64,000 nt of DNA, taken from positions 37,115 through 101,114 of the forward strand of contig CANFKC010000015.1 in the NCBI GenBank assembly GCA_947447265.1, given 5' to 3'. The translations under genes and the position numbers were made by a program. The notes beneath the pieces are model-generated. The model had not been told where the DNA came from, did no database searches, and saw nothing but the letters and a program-made list of their open reading frames with translations. How positions within the stretch are numbered: position 1 is the first letter of the stretch; every line of letters begins with the position of its first letter. This DNA comes from Chitinophagaceae bacterium (GTDB lineage Bacteria; Bacteroidota; Bacteroidia; Chitinophagales; Chitinophagaceae). Below are positions 11,595 through 20,340 of the stretch, in pieces.

Positions 11595-11771
11595 GCGAAA
11601 AGCGGGAAAGGCAGTGGCATGCTCCATAATGCACTCGGTCGCACAGTCGCCACCGACCGGTCAGGAAGTGCATATGTAGCTGGGGCGTTTTTGGCCGAAA
11701 CTGTGATATTCAGAACGACCGCAATAGTTAATTCAACCTCTTATACGGGAGAGTGCTTAATATCAATTGAA
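11595..11771 (+). pseudogene. Remnant of an SBBP (beta-propeller repeat) protein
   Basis: The + frame containing 11619 reads A-K-S-G-K-G-S-G, then after six residues G-R-T-V-A-T-D-R-S-G-S-A-Y-V-A-G-A-F, followed by a T-V-I-F-R-T-T-A-I-V-N-S stretch. This closely follows the SBBP repeat pattern W-A-K-x-x-G-G-x-G, V-A-T-D-x-x-G-N-x-Y-V-x-G-x-F, I-x-F-G-x-x-x-L-x-N. The codon where the leading Trp would be (11592-11594) is TAG, a one-base change from TGG. Only about one repeat unit is left, with no start or signal peptide, so it is best read as a degraded fragment of a secreted repeat protein. Recognition is from the motif only. Confidence 0.5.
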
Positions 11772-11785
11772 CATCAAAACATCGG

Positions 11786-11860
11786 CATACATCTCGTTGA
11801 CTTAGCGCCTTCTTTGCGAACACTCCACACTCTTTGCGTCTAAATCTGCATGCCGAAATT
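11786..11860. repeat. Dispersed 75-bp intergenic repeat, copy 1
   Basis: This segment aligns without gaps to 48388-48462 with 68 of 75 bases identical by manual alignment. It contains the phrase CTTTGCG twice (CTTCTTTGCGAACACTCC and CTCTTTGCGT). It is related in wording to the four-copy array at 45918-46250, so these look like members of one intergenic repeat superfamily. Confidence 0.75.
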
Positions 11861-11935
11861 TGTCGTCTGATCTATCTAACTCAAAAGTAAGACTCTGGTT
11901 TCTAGTTTTCCTACATACTGGAAAACGGTATAAGT

Positions 11936-12007
11936 ACTTTTATAATGAAGTAAAAATGATAAGAGAACACGGCAGGTGGTGAACTTTCTTATACCATCAT
12001 TCCTAAG
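11936..12007. repeat. Dispersed 72-bp repeat at a gene 3' end, copy 1
   Basis: This segment aligns without gaps to 41299-41370 with 61 of 72 bases identical. Both copies sit immediately downstream of the stop codon of a minus-strand gene (here the SDR gene that ends at 12019). Both can form a hairpin between an ATGAT-type arm and an ATCAT-type arm about 25 nt apart, though pairing is imperfect in this copy. Confidence 0.7.
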
Positions 12008-12018
12008 GCACCTATAAC

Positions 12019-12834
12019 TTATACATAATTCTTCAACGGAGAATCAGGCTCATTGAGAAAATGCTTATAAACCATTTTGTCAGCAATGGCCGGGAACAAC
12101 TTGTTTAACCACACAGTAAGCTTACCTTGCCTCGTCATCACTATGGTACGCTTTCTGTCTGCAACACCTTTCATTATCCGTTGCGCACATTCTTCAGCGC
12201 CCATTAACTTACTCTCGTCCAGCGGCGTTTCGCCTTGGGCCGTTCCATTAGCGCCACGGGCAACGTTACGGATGTTAGATGCAATAAAACCCGGGCACAC
12301 CCACATCACGTGAACCCCGGTTTGCAACAACTCCGTTCTTAAAGACTCCAGAAAACCCTGCATTGCAAACTTAGAAGCAGAGTAACCAGTGCGGCACGGC
12401 AGGCCACGATAGCCGGCAATAGAGGAAACACCAGCAATTACACCCTTGCTCTTTTTAACCCACGGCAGCGCATACTTAGTAGTATAAACAGTTCCCCAGA
12501 AATTAATGTCCATAAGTTCCCTGATAACGCTTAGGTCTGCCTCCTCAAAAAGGGCCCGCATGCTTATTCCGGCATTGTTTATAAGTACGTCAATCGCCCC
12601 CCATTTTGATGTAACTACTTCTATGAAGTTCTTGCAGTCAGCTTCTTTACTAACGTCCGCCTGAACGCATAACAGGTTAGGATATTTATCACCAAAAAGT
12701 TGTTGCAGCTTCTTCTGGTCACGCGAACATACGGCAACTTTAGCTCCTGCATCAAGCGCATTTTCACAAAGGGCCTTCCCGATTCCCGAAGAACCGCCGG
12801 TTATTACAACAACTTTATTTGATAAATATGACAT
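12019..12834 (-). CDS. SDR family NAD(P)-dependent oxidoreductase
   Basis: A 271-residue classical short-chain dehydrogenase/reductase. The nucleotide-binding TGGSSGIG lies at residues 12-19, NNAG at 86-89, the catalytic Ser in the V-S-S-I-A segment near 137-138, and the YSASK catalytic motif at 151-155. The basic pair C-S-R after strand 2 suggests NADP(H) preference (inference). The enzyme should be cytosolic and act on a hydroxyl or ketone substrate that cannot be told from sequence. It stands alone, convergent with the giant repeat gene, with a dispersed repeat directly 3' of its stop codon. Confidence 0.9.
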   Translation of the reverse strand: MSYLSNKVVVITGGSSGIGKALCENALDAGAKVAVCSRDQKKLQQLFGDKYPNLLCVQADVSKEADCKNFIEVVTSKWGAIDVLINNAGISMRALFEEADLSVIRELMDINFWGTVYTTKYALPWVKKSKGVIAGVSSIAGYRGLPCRTGYSASKFAMQGFLESLRTELLQTGVHVMWVCPGFIASNIRNVARGANGTAQGETPLDESKLMGAEECAQRIMKGVADRKRTIVMTRQGKLTVWLNKLFPAIADKMVYKHFLNEPDSPLKNYV

Positions 12835-13480
12835 GCTTAGCGTTAGTAAATACGTTTAAAAATCTGCTGCAAAGGTAAAGCCAACAACTGACAAAAAGCA
12901 CCCGTAAAAGGCACTAAAAAAGGAACTAAAATTCAAAAAAATGACACAAAAAACAACCTGCAACCATTCTGTTCACTAACTATAAAAAAATATATATTGA
13001 CATTTTCCCGGACAACGCATGAGACAGAAAATAATAAAATGACAAAATTTCCCGCTGCATTTCTCCTTCTATGGACTGTATAAATTTTCAATTCAATGCT
13101 CAAAAAGCAGAATAAATCCCATCTGTTACATCAGGATAATTGCGGAAATAACCTCAAAAAGGGAGCAAGAAAATGCACGAAAACGGACTCTTACAGGTGA
13201 CATAAAAATAAAATAACGGCTTAACTTGTAAAAAATAAATTCTATAACGAGTGAAATATGCCTGAAAATATTTCTATAAGTTAATAAACGGAAGCAGTAT
13301 ACCAGCAAAATGCTTATACACACCACAAAAATGACTTTTTTTCTATAAAATGTTATTTGTTTTAACAGATTTGCTTAAATTTACAAGTTAGATATTAGAA
13401 AATAATAGAAACTAAATTAACAGAATTTAATAGCATCAACTAACCACCCTTTTTTTATAAAATTCTCAATTCAGCCAAGT
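12835..13480. other. AT-rich intergenic region
   Basis: About 645 bases between the divergent SDR gene and the second adhesin gene, markedly AT-rich with many A and T runs. A 66-codon minus-strand frame at 13126-13326 has no recognisable domain or convincing start and is not called. The region presumably carries promoters for both flanking genes, but I see no clear TTTG/TAnnTTTG pair at a good spacing. Confidence 0.5.
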
Positions 13481-16400
13481 ATGAATTTATTTTACAACTC
13501 TTTGAAAAAACGCACTTTAAGCCTGGTTTTTACGATTGTGTTTCTATTCATTAGTCTTGGGAGTTTTGCCAGCCATATTGTAGGTGCCGATCTTTTTTAC
13601 ACCTATGTAAGTGGAAGCACTTATAAAATAACTTTTGTTGCATATGGCGATTGCGGACCTGCCAGTGCTTCAATTTTTGCACAGTTACCTAATGCACGCC
13701 CGCAAATTTGTATTTATGACGCAGGCACATACGTAGCTACTGTAAATTTAAAAATTGATACCCCTACCAATCCATACACGGGAAAGGAAATCACTCCTGT
13801 ATGCCCGGCTGATTCTACGTCAACGCAATGTACAAATACCTCTTTTTCTATCCCTGGCATCAAAAAATTTGTATACACCGGCACCTATACTTTACCCCGC
13901 ACCTCACACTTCTGGAGGTTCATATTTGACGGTGGCATGGGTGCCACAGGTGCAGGAAGGGCTGCGGCAATTACGAACATAACTGCCGGCAGCGTAATAC
14001 AGCTTATTGACTCGCTCGATAATACTTACCACAATAATTCAAGCCCTGCGCTAACAATTGTACCAACCCCATTCTTCTGCTTGAATAACAACGACAGTTA
14101 CAACCCCGGTGCTGTCGACCCTGAAAGTGACAGTATGCGTTTCAATCTTGTTCCTGGCACAATGGGATCAAGTTCTTGCGGCTCTATCGGAGGTTCTGTT
14201 ACCTATACCGGTGGTTACACAGCTACAAATCCTTTACAGGTATCGGCCGGTACAATGGTATTTAATAATGCGACCGGTCAACTCAACTTCTTCCCTAACG
14301 CCTTGCAGCGATCGCTCGTAGTTTACAACATAACCGAATATAGAAACGATACCTTCATAGGCACAAGCCAACGAGAAATGACCTTCCTGGTGCTGACGTG
14401 TACTACACCACCTCCAACCGGTTCATTTACAAGCGCATCTGCCGGTACAGTTATTGACAGTGCACACTTTTCGGTTTGTTCTGGCACAGGTGCGTATACA
14501 GTTACGCTCACACCAAGAGAAGCCGATACAACACACTTAATTTATGTAACAGCTTCAGGTTTACCAGCCGGTGCAACATTTACAACTGTAAATGACAGCA
14601 CCAACCACCCGGTTTGCACATTTTCGTGGACCACAACTGGCGTAACTCCTGGCAGTTATACATTCTTCGTTACGTTTAAAGACAACAGTTGCCCTATTAA
14701 CGGGGTTCGAACCAATTCTTATACCATAGTTGTGGCTCCCCTACCAACTGTAGATGGCGGTCCCGCGGTTACTATCTGCGACGGCTCTAGTACAGTATTG
14801 ACGGGAAGTGGTGCCTTTACCTATACCTGGTCTCCCGGAACTGGCCTTTCCTGCACTGCTTGCACCTCGCCTACCGCCAGCCCTTCGGTTACTACTTTGT
14901 ATACTGTTACAGGAACTTCGGCAGCAGGATGCGTGAATACCGATACAGTAACCGTATTCGTTAATCCGCGGCCTGATACCATTGCAGGAACATCACCTAT
15001 TTGCGCTGGTTCTACAACCACGCTGACAGATGCCACAACAGGTGGAACCTGGACTACCAGTAATGCAGGTGTAGCTTCAGTGGGCTCAGCTTCAGGCCTG
15101 GTTACAGGAGTATCGGCAGGTACTGCAACAATTACTTACACCTTAACAGCGACTGGATGCTACCGTACCATGAGCTTTACTGTGAACCCGATGCCAACCG
15201 CAATTGGCGGCCCAACTTCGGTTTGCCTTAATGCAACCATTACCGAAACGGACGGCGTTGCCGGCGGAACATGGACAACCAGCAATGCTGCAATTGCTTC
15301 TATTGCAGCAGCAACCGGCGTTGTTTATGGCGTTGCCGTGGGCACAGCTACAATTACTTATACATTACCTGGCGGCTGCTTCGTAACCCGCGGCATTACA
15401 GTAAATCCTTTACCATCTGTAATTACGGGAACGACGGTATTATGCGCGGGCACTACGGTTACTTTAGCTGATTCTGTTGCAGGTGGTACCTGGTCAACAA
15501 GTAGTTCAGCAATTGCCTCAGTAAACAGCTCAACCGGAGTTGTTTATGGCACAGCCGGAGGAACTGCAACTATTACATATACCATACCCACTGGTTGTTA
15601 CATGACCATAAGTGTTACGGTTAACCCATTGCCATCAGGCATAAGCGGCACGCCGTACGTGTGCGTAGGTTCTACCACTACCCTTTCCGATGCAACTGCA
15701 GGAGGAAGCTGGTCTTCATCCAACACCGCTGTTGCATCTATCGACGCTTCAACCGGCATCGTATACGGCATTACTGCCGGAACAGCTACTATGACCTATA
15801 CCTTGCCTACCGGCTGCTATCGTACATTGGGTATTACTGTGTATCCTTTGCCTTCTGTAATTACAGGGCCAAGCGTAGTATGCGTTGGCGCAACTATTAC
15901 CTTGTCTGATTCTTTATCAGGCGGCTTGTGGTCTACCGCCAGTGCGGGTATTGCTTCTGTTTCTGCAACATCAGGTGTCGTAACAGGCGTTGCTGCAGGT
16001 ACCGTAACTATTACCTATCGAATTTCAGTATCATCCTGCTATGCAACTACCACTATTACCGTGAATCCTTTACCGGTTGCAGGTACCATTGGTGGTCCTA
16101 CAAGTGTTTGCGTGAGTGATACCATCACCCTTACCGAAACAGTTACGGGCGGCACGTGGAGCAGCACCAGCACTAGTATTGCATCCGTATCATCTACAGG
16201 AGATGTATACGGCATTTCTGCGGGCACTGACACAATAAAATATTCTGTAACCAATTCTTGTGGTACCGCTGTTGCTACCTATTTAGTAACCGTTATTGCT
16301 TTCCCAACTGCGGGCACAATTACCGGACCGACAAATGTTTGTGAAAATGCTTCTGTAACATTCGTTGACGCTATTACCGGCGGCGGATGGAGCAGCTTTA

Positions 16401-18001
16401 ATACATCTATTGCAGTGGTAACTGCTGGTGGCGTGGTCACCGGTGTTACAGCTGGTTCAACCCTGATAAGCTATGCTGTGAGTAATGCATGCGGAACTGC
16501 CTATGCAACCAAAACAATTATAGTAGATCCTATACCGACAATTGTGGTAACACCAGCAGCACCTGACTATTGTATTGGAGGCACTACCCCGCTTGTAGCT
16601 AGTGGAGCTGTTACCTATACATGGTCACCAGGGACTGCCTTAACAGCAACAACAGGTGCTTCTGTAATGGCAAACCCGACAACAACTACAACGTATACCG
16701 TTACCGGCGTTGCAGCAAACAGTTGCACCAATACCAGAACAGCAACCGTAACCGTTCATCCATTGCCTACACTCTCTATTCCGAATTTAACTATGTGCAA
16801 CGGAACATCAAGTGTGCTTACTGTGAGCGGTGCTAACACCTATGTCTGGAGCCCGGCAGGAACGCTTAGTTCCAGCACAGGTAACACTGTACTTGCTAGC
16901 CCTACCGATACCATTACTTATAACATTGTTGGTACTGACATTTTTGGTTGTGTTAATTCAACTACAGTAACTGTGAATGTGAACCCGATACCTGCAGCGC
17001 CAGTTGTTGTTACGCCAGTTAACTATTGCATGACGGCTACTTCTATTCCATTAGTTGCGACCGGTACCAGCTTATTGTGGTACTCGGCTGCTACAGGCGG
17101 CGTAGGAAGCGGCACTGCACCAACCCCATCAACTGCAGCCGTAGGAACATTCAATTTCTACGTAACCCAAACCGTTGAAACATGCGAAAGCCCGCGTGCT
17201 ACTATTACTGTGAACGTTTTGCATAACTCAGTTACCAGTTTCGATTACAAAATACTCTATGGTTGCACATTCGATACCGTGGTATTCAATAACACTTCGC
17301 AGTATTCTAACCACTACGAATGGACATTTGGCGACGGACCTGCAATAGACACAACTATTAACCCGGTACATTTTTACCTACCTGCCCATGCGCCAACAAA
17401 TTATACCGTTAAGCTACATGGCTACAACCCTATTTGTTTCGATGATTCAACGATTCAGGTATTGACATTGTTACCAAATCCAAATCCGCCAAACGTAATT
17501 AATAACATTACTGCCGACCAAACGATTACTTTCGGAAACAGTGTGCAGCTTGATGTGACTGGTGGATTTATCTTCTATTGGAAGCCTGATGACGGTTCAT
17601 TAAACAACCCGAACATCAATAACCCTGTTGCAACCCCAAGTGTTACTACAACTTATTATGTATATGCTTACGACAAGACCGGTTGCATGGATTCTTCAAA
17701 AGTTACCATTACAGTAGACTATCACGACAACGATTTCATACCAAGTGCCTTTACGCCTAACGGTGATGGCCAGAATGATGTGTTTAAAATATCACATCTT
17801 AGATACACTAAGCTCGTAGAATTCAGTATCTACAACCGTTGGGGCCAACGCGTTTTCCATACCGATGATATGACTAAGGGATGGGATGGCCATTTTGATG
17901 GAGAACCGCAGGATATGGGCGTGTATAACTACCTCATAATTACTGCACAGACCGACGGTTCGAACAAGACGTATAAAGGAACCGTTACGCTGATCAGGTA
18001 A
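13481..18001 (+). CDS. Multidomain Ig-like/PKD surface protein with gliding-motility-associated (T9SS type B) C-terminus
   Basis: A 1506-residue protein. An N-terminal signal peptide (about residues 1-30, hydrophobic core then G-S-F-A-S) precedes the A-S-H-I-V-G-A-D start often seen on large Bacteroidota gliding-associated proteins. An N-terminal domain of about 400 residues follows. Next come an Ig-like module with Y-T-W-S-P-G, seven BIG2 repeats of the same kind as in the 1-11388 gene, further Ig-like modules with T-Y-T-W-S-P or T-Y-V-W-S-P, and a PKD-like module containing Y-E-W-T-F-G-D-G. The C-terminus carries F-I-P-S-A-F-T-P-N-G-D-G-Q-N-D, I-Y-N-R-W-G-Q-R-V-F, G-W-D-G and ends in Y-K-G-T-V-T-L-I-R. 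That is the CHU_C / type B sorting domain. It is predicted to be secreted by T9SS and surface-exposed, with a role in adhesion or motility. Confidence 0.92.
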   Translation: MNLFYNSLKKRTLSLVFTIVFLFISLGSFASHIVGADLFYTYVSGSTYKITFVAYGDCGPASASIFAQLPNARPQICIYDAGTYVATVNLKIDTPTNPYTGKEITPVCPADSTSTQCTNTSFSIPGIKKFVYTGTYTLPRTSHFWRFIFDGGMGATGAGRAAAITNITAGSVIQLIDSLDNTYHNNSSPALTIVPTPFFCLNNNDSYNPGAVDPESDSMRFNLVPGTMGSSSCGSIGGSVTYTGGYTATNPLQVSAGTMVFNNATGQLNFFPNALQRSLVVYNITEYRNDTFIGTSQREMTFLVLTCTTPPPTGSFTSASAGTVIDSAHFSVCSGTGAYTVTLTPREADTTHLIYVTASGLPAGATFTTVNDSTNHPVCTFSWTTTGVTPGSYTFFVTFKDNSCPINGVRTNSYTIVVAPLPTVDGGPAVTICDGSSTVLTGSGAFTYTWSPGTGLSCTACTSPTASPSVTTLYTVTGTSAAGCVNTDTVTVFVNPRPDTIAGTSPICAGSTTTLTDATTGGTWTTSNAGVASVGSASGLVTGVSAGTATITYTLTATGCYRTMSFTVNPMPTAIGGPTSVCLNATITETDGVAGGTWTTSNAAIASIAAATGVVYGVAVGTATITYTLPGGCFVTRGITVNPLPSVITGTTVLCAGTTVTLADSVAGGTWSTSSSAIASVNSSTGVVYGTAGGTATITYTIPTGCYMTISVTVNPLPSGISGTPYVCVGSTTTLSDATAGGSWSSSNTAVASIDASTGIVYGITAGTATMTYTLPTGCYRTLGITVYPLPSVITGPSVVCVGATITLSDSLSGGLWSTASAGIASVSATSGVVTGVAAGTVTITYRISVSSCYATTTITVNPLPVAGTIGGPTSVCVSDTITLTETVTGGTWSSTSTSIASVSSTGDVYGISAGTDTIKYSVTNSCGTAVATYLVTVIAFPTAGTITGPTNVCENASVTFVDAITGGGWSSFNTSIAVVTAGGVVTGVTAGSTLISYAVSNACGTAYATKTIIVDPIPTIVVTPAAPDYCIGGTTPLVASGAVTYTWSPGTALTATTGASVMANPTTTTTYTVTGVAANSCTNTRTATVTVHPLPTLSIPNLTMCNGTSSVLTVSGANTYVWSPAGTLSSSTGNTVLASPTDTITYNIVGTDIFGCVNSTTVTVNVNPIPAAPVVVTPVNYCMTATSIPLVATGTSLLWYSAATGGVGSGTAPTPSTAAVGTFNFYVTQTVETCESPRATITVNVLHNSVTSFDYKILYGCTFDTVVFNNTSQYSNHYEWTFGDGPAIDTTINPVHFYLPAHAPTNYTVKLHGYNPICFDDSTIQVLTLLPNPNPPNVINNITADQTITFGNSVQLDVTGGFIFYWKPDDGSLNNPNINNPVATPSVTTTYYVYAYDKTGCMDSSKVTITVDYHDNDFIPSAFTPNGDGQNDVFKISHLRYTKLVEFSIYNRWGQRVFHTDDMTKGWDGHFDGEPQDMGVYNYLIITAQTDGSNKTYKGTVTLIR

Positions 18002-18024
18002 ACCAGCTTATTCAGTAAATAGAT

Positions 18025-18045
18025 AAAGACTCCGGGAGTTTTTTT
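18025..18045 (+). terminator. Possible weak terminator after the type B adhesin gene
   Basis: An 8-bp stem (18025-18032 with 18036-18043, one G-U pair) with a 3-nt loop runs into a T tract ending at 18045, 24 nt after the stop codon. The stem is short and mostly A/T in its lower half, so this is a modest call. Confidence 0.45.
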
Positions 18046-18222
18046 ATGCAATAGACATATACCATTCTTTACTTTAACGGAATGAGAACCCGTAACTACT
18101 TACAATAGTGCGTGTAAGACATAAGAAATGCATTTATATACAATCAATTTGGTTAGCACAAAATCAATCTCTAGCTTGGTAGCACCTATTTTTCTTCTTT
18201 ACCACTATGATACTTTTTTACA

Positions 18223-19266
18223 ATGTACTTTAACAAAAGAAAGGTACTTACCAATGTTCTTTTCGTACTGCTTGGGGGCTCAGTTTCATATCTGGCTTTT
18301 TCAAACAGTTCTCCTTTTGTACGAAAAAACATGCTGCCGGCAGCGACTGCGGCTATTCCTGCTAACCAAAACAGCAATTGTGGCTACAGCCTTGTGAGGG
18401 GTTTGCCCTCGGGACTCGTCAACCCACTGCTTCTTGTTGACCCTGACTGTGAAGCGCCAAGCTACACTGGGCTGAAAGCTACACTTCAAAACTATATTGA
18501 TGAAAATAAGGTGGCAGGCAGAATTACATCTGCATCAGTCTACTTCAGAAACCTGAGCAGCGCTGAGTGGATAGACTGCAATCCGGAACTTACCTACCAT
18601 CCCGGCTCACTGGCTAAGTTACCAATGCTTTTCGCCTATCTGCATAAGGCCGAAAACGACCCATCTATACTTAAGAAAACAATATTTTTCGATAAGGTAG
18701 AAGAAGGCCATGTGCATACACAGACCTTTAACAGCAAAGCTATAGTGAAAGGCCACAGCTACACTGTTAGAGAACTGCTCGATTATATGATTGGCTATTC
18801 TGACAATGCTGCTACCTACCTGTTAAATGTAAACATGGGCTTTGATCCATACCTTAAAATATATTCCGACCTGCGCCTCAGAGTGCCTTCAACAGCCAAC
18901 AGAGACTATGAGATGTCAACAAAAGAATACTCCCGTTTCTTTATTGTGCTGTATAATTCTACCTACCTTTCACAGGAAATGTCGCAACTGGCATGTACGC
19001 TGCTCAATAATAACGAATTCAATGAGGGTATATTGAAGGGCATACCATCAACCGTTAAAACCATTCATAAATTTGGAGAGATGGGTGAGGTCAAAAAAAA
19101 TAGCCATGAGCTCCACGAGTCTGCAATAGTGTTTTTAGATAACAAACCTTACCTGCTTACGGTTATGACAAAAGGCAGCGATAAGAAGGTGCTACCAGAA
19201 ATAATAAGTAAAATATCAACACTGGTCTATGAATATGTTCAGGGCGACAAGAAAATACCAGCATAA
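18223..19266 (+). CDS. Serine hydrolase of the class A beta-lactamase-like fold
   Basis: A 347-residue protein with an N-terminal hydrophobic segment (about residues 9-27), so exported or membrane-anchored. The catalytic S-x-x-K is S129-L-A-K132 in a P-G-S-L-A-K-L-P context, and an S-D-N triad motif is at residues 193-195. The third motif, normally K-T/S-G, appears as H-K-F-G-E-M-G near residues 282-288, so the usual Thr/Ser is replaced by Phe. These features fit the Beta-lactamase2 family. The altered third motif argues against simply calling it a drug-resistance enzyme; it could be a peptidase, an esterase or a cell-wall enzyme. The upstream 220 bases hold no other gene. A strong terminator follows. 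Confidence 0.8.
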   Translation: MYFNKRKVLTNVLFVLLGGSVSYLAFSNSSPFVRKNMLPAATAAIPANQNSNCGYSLVRGLPSGLVNPLLLVDPDCEAPSYTGLKATLQNYIDENKVAGRITSASVYFRNLSSAEWIDCNPELTYHPGSLAKLPMLFAYLHKAENDPSILKKTIFFDKVEEGHVHTQTFNSKAIVKGHSYTVRELLDYMIGYSDNAATYLLNVNMGFDPYLKIYSDLRLRVPSTANRDYEMSTKEYSRFFIVLYNSTYLSQEMSQLACTLLNNNEFNEGILKGIPSTVKTIHKFGEMGEVKKNSHELHESAIVFLDNKPYLLTVMTKGSDKKVLPEIISKISTLVYEYVQGDKKIPA

Positions 19267-19281
19267 AAAAGATAAAAAATA

Positions 19282-19326
19282 GAGTTATAAAAAAGATGCC
19301 GTAAATGGCATCTTTTTTTATAACTC
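19282..19326. terminator. Bidirectional terminator between convergent genes
   Basis: A nearly perfect 19-20 bp inverted repeat (arms 19282-19300 and 19307-19326, one bulged base, 6-nt loop). It has a GATGCC/GGCATC core flanked by A and T runs on the two sides. It lies between the serine hydrolase (+) and the SRPBCC gene (-), so it can end transcripts from both. Confidence 0.85.
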
Positions 19327-19365
19327 ATAAGTCGTATTGCGTTGAACTTAAACCCGAGTCTCCCC

Positions 19366-20340
19366 CTATTTAACCTGAGTCAACAAATACTCATTCAATT
19401 TGTCGAACGTACCTGCGAAACCTTCCTGCATGCTTGATGAGAGTGCATTAAATGCAGCTATCTCCTCTTCAGTTGCATTAATCGGTCCAGCTTTTAACAC
19501 CAGTTGTGTCTTACCTCCATTTTCTGAAAGTGTAAGCACATTTAATACATGTTCCGGCCAAACCGGCAACCATGGGTTGGCTGCATATCCACCACCCTCA
19601 TCTGAAAATGAACTGACAAACACTAATTTTTCTGGTGCAATAATTTCCCTGTAAACGAATTTCCCCCAAATTTCCCCAGCCATTGGATGTTTCATTAAAT
19701 AATGGAACATGCCGCCTGGTTTAAGGTCGAAAGATTTTACTTCAACACTTGCACCCTGAGGTCCCCACCAGCGGGCTAGATGTTCAGGGTCCGTCCATAC
19801 CTTAAACACCAACTCTTTCGGGGCATCCAGTTCGCGACTAATGACTAATGAAACAATATCAGGAATGCATACGAGATGGGCCTCCAGCCTGTTCAATGTT
19901 TGATTAGCACCTTCTGTTACACCGTATTCCTTAGTTAGCATCTGAAGTATTTCCGCTGACGCAAATGTACTGGTCATAGTGACTTTCGTTTTGGCTCCAA
20001 CAGCTTCGAAAGTAACAAATACATGAAAACTGTTCGGGTCGTTATCTATATCATCACTGTGCACATAAACCAGTTTTTCGCCGGGAACCACTTCTGTGTA
20101 AACTATTCTGTTCGGAAAATCGGTACCATCAGGCGCATGAATAATGTAGCGCCAAACGCCGCCTGGCTTTACACTCATTTCACTTATTGTATTAGTGAAG
20201 CCATTTGGTCCCCACCATTGCGCAATGTGCTCCGGTTCTGTCCAGACTTTATATACCATTTCCCGCGGCGCATTTACAAGACGGGTCACCACTAATTCAC
20301 GGCCATTATTGCCGCCGATGCTTTCATTTTTGTTTTCCAT
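19366..20340 (-). CDS. Tandem SRPBCC (AHSA1-like) domain protein
   Basis: A 324-residue protein made of two AHSA1/START-like ligand-binding folds, about residues 10-155 and 165-324. Each half has the same signature: V-T-R-x-x-x-A-P-R/K-E-x-V-(Y/F)-K-V-W-T-(E/D)-P-E-H, then W-W-G-P and K-P-G-G. The two halves look like an internal duplication. The gene's start overlaps the 3' end of the upstream arsR-type gene by 17 bases, which implies translational coupling. ArsR plus SRPBCC pairs are common in bacteria, but the ligand is generally unknown and nothing here identifies it. Cytosolic, with no signal peptide. Confidence 0.9.
   Translation of the reverse strand: MENKNESIGGNNGRELVVTRLVNAPREMVYKVWTEPEHIAQWWGPNGFTNTISEMSVKPGGVWRYIIHAPDGTDFPNRIVYTEVVPGEKLVYVHSDDIDNDPNSFHVFVTFEAVGAKTKVTMTSTFASAEILQMLTKEYGVTEGANQTLNRLEAHLVCIPDIVSLVISRELDAPKELVFKVWTDPEHLARWWGPQGASVEVKSFDLKPGGMFHYLMKHPMAGEIWGKFVYREIIAPEKLVFVSSFSDEGGGYAANPWLPVWPEHVLNVLTLSENGGKTQLVLKAGPINATEEEIAAFNALSSSMQEGFAGTFDKLNEYLLTQVK

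Larger units (their letters stand above)
11439..12018. other. Intergenic region with decayed coding DNA and dispersed repeats
   Basis: There is no intact gene between the terminator and the convergent SDR gene. The region holds an SBBP-like remnant (11595-11771), a 75-bp dispersed repeat (11786-11860) and a 72-bp dispersed repeat (11936-12007). The open frame 11619-11843 runs from the remnant into the first repeat and is not treated as a gene. Confidence 0.6.

Noticed and set aside
11619..11843. 74-codon plus-strand frame
   Set aside because: Starts inside the SBBP remnant and runs into a dispersed repeat; treated as a pseudogene fragment, not a gene.
13126..13326. 66-codon minus-strand frame in the AT-rich gap
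   Set aside because: Phe/Ile/Ser-rich because of AT-rich DNA; no domain, start context or neighbour support.
18223..19266. Calling the serine hydrolase an antibiotic-resistance beta-lactamase
   Set aside because: The third active-site motif is altered and there is no resistance context; only the fold is supported.
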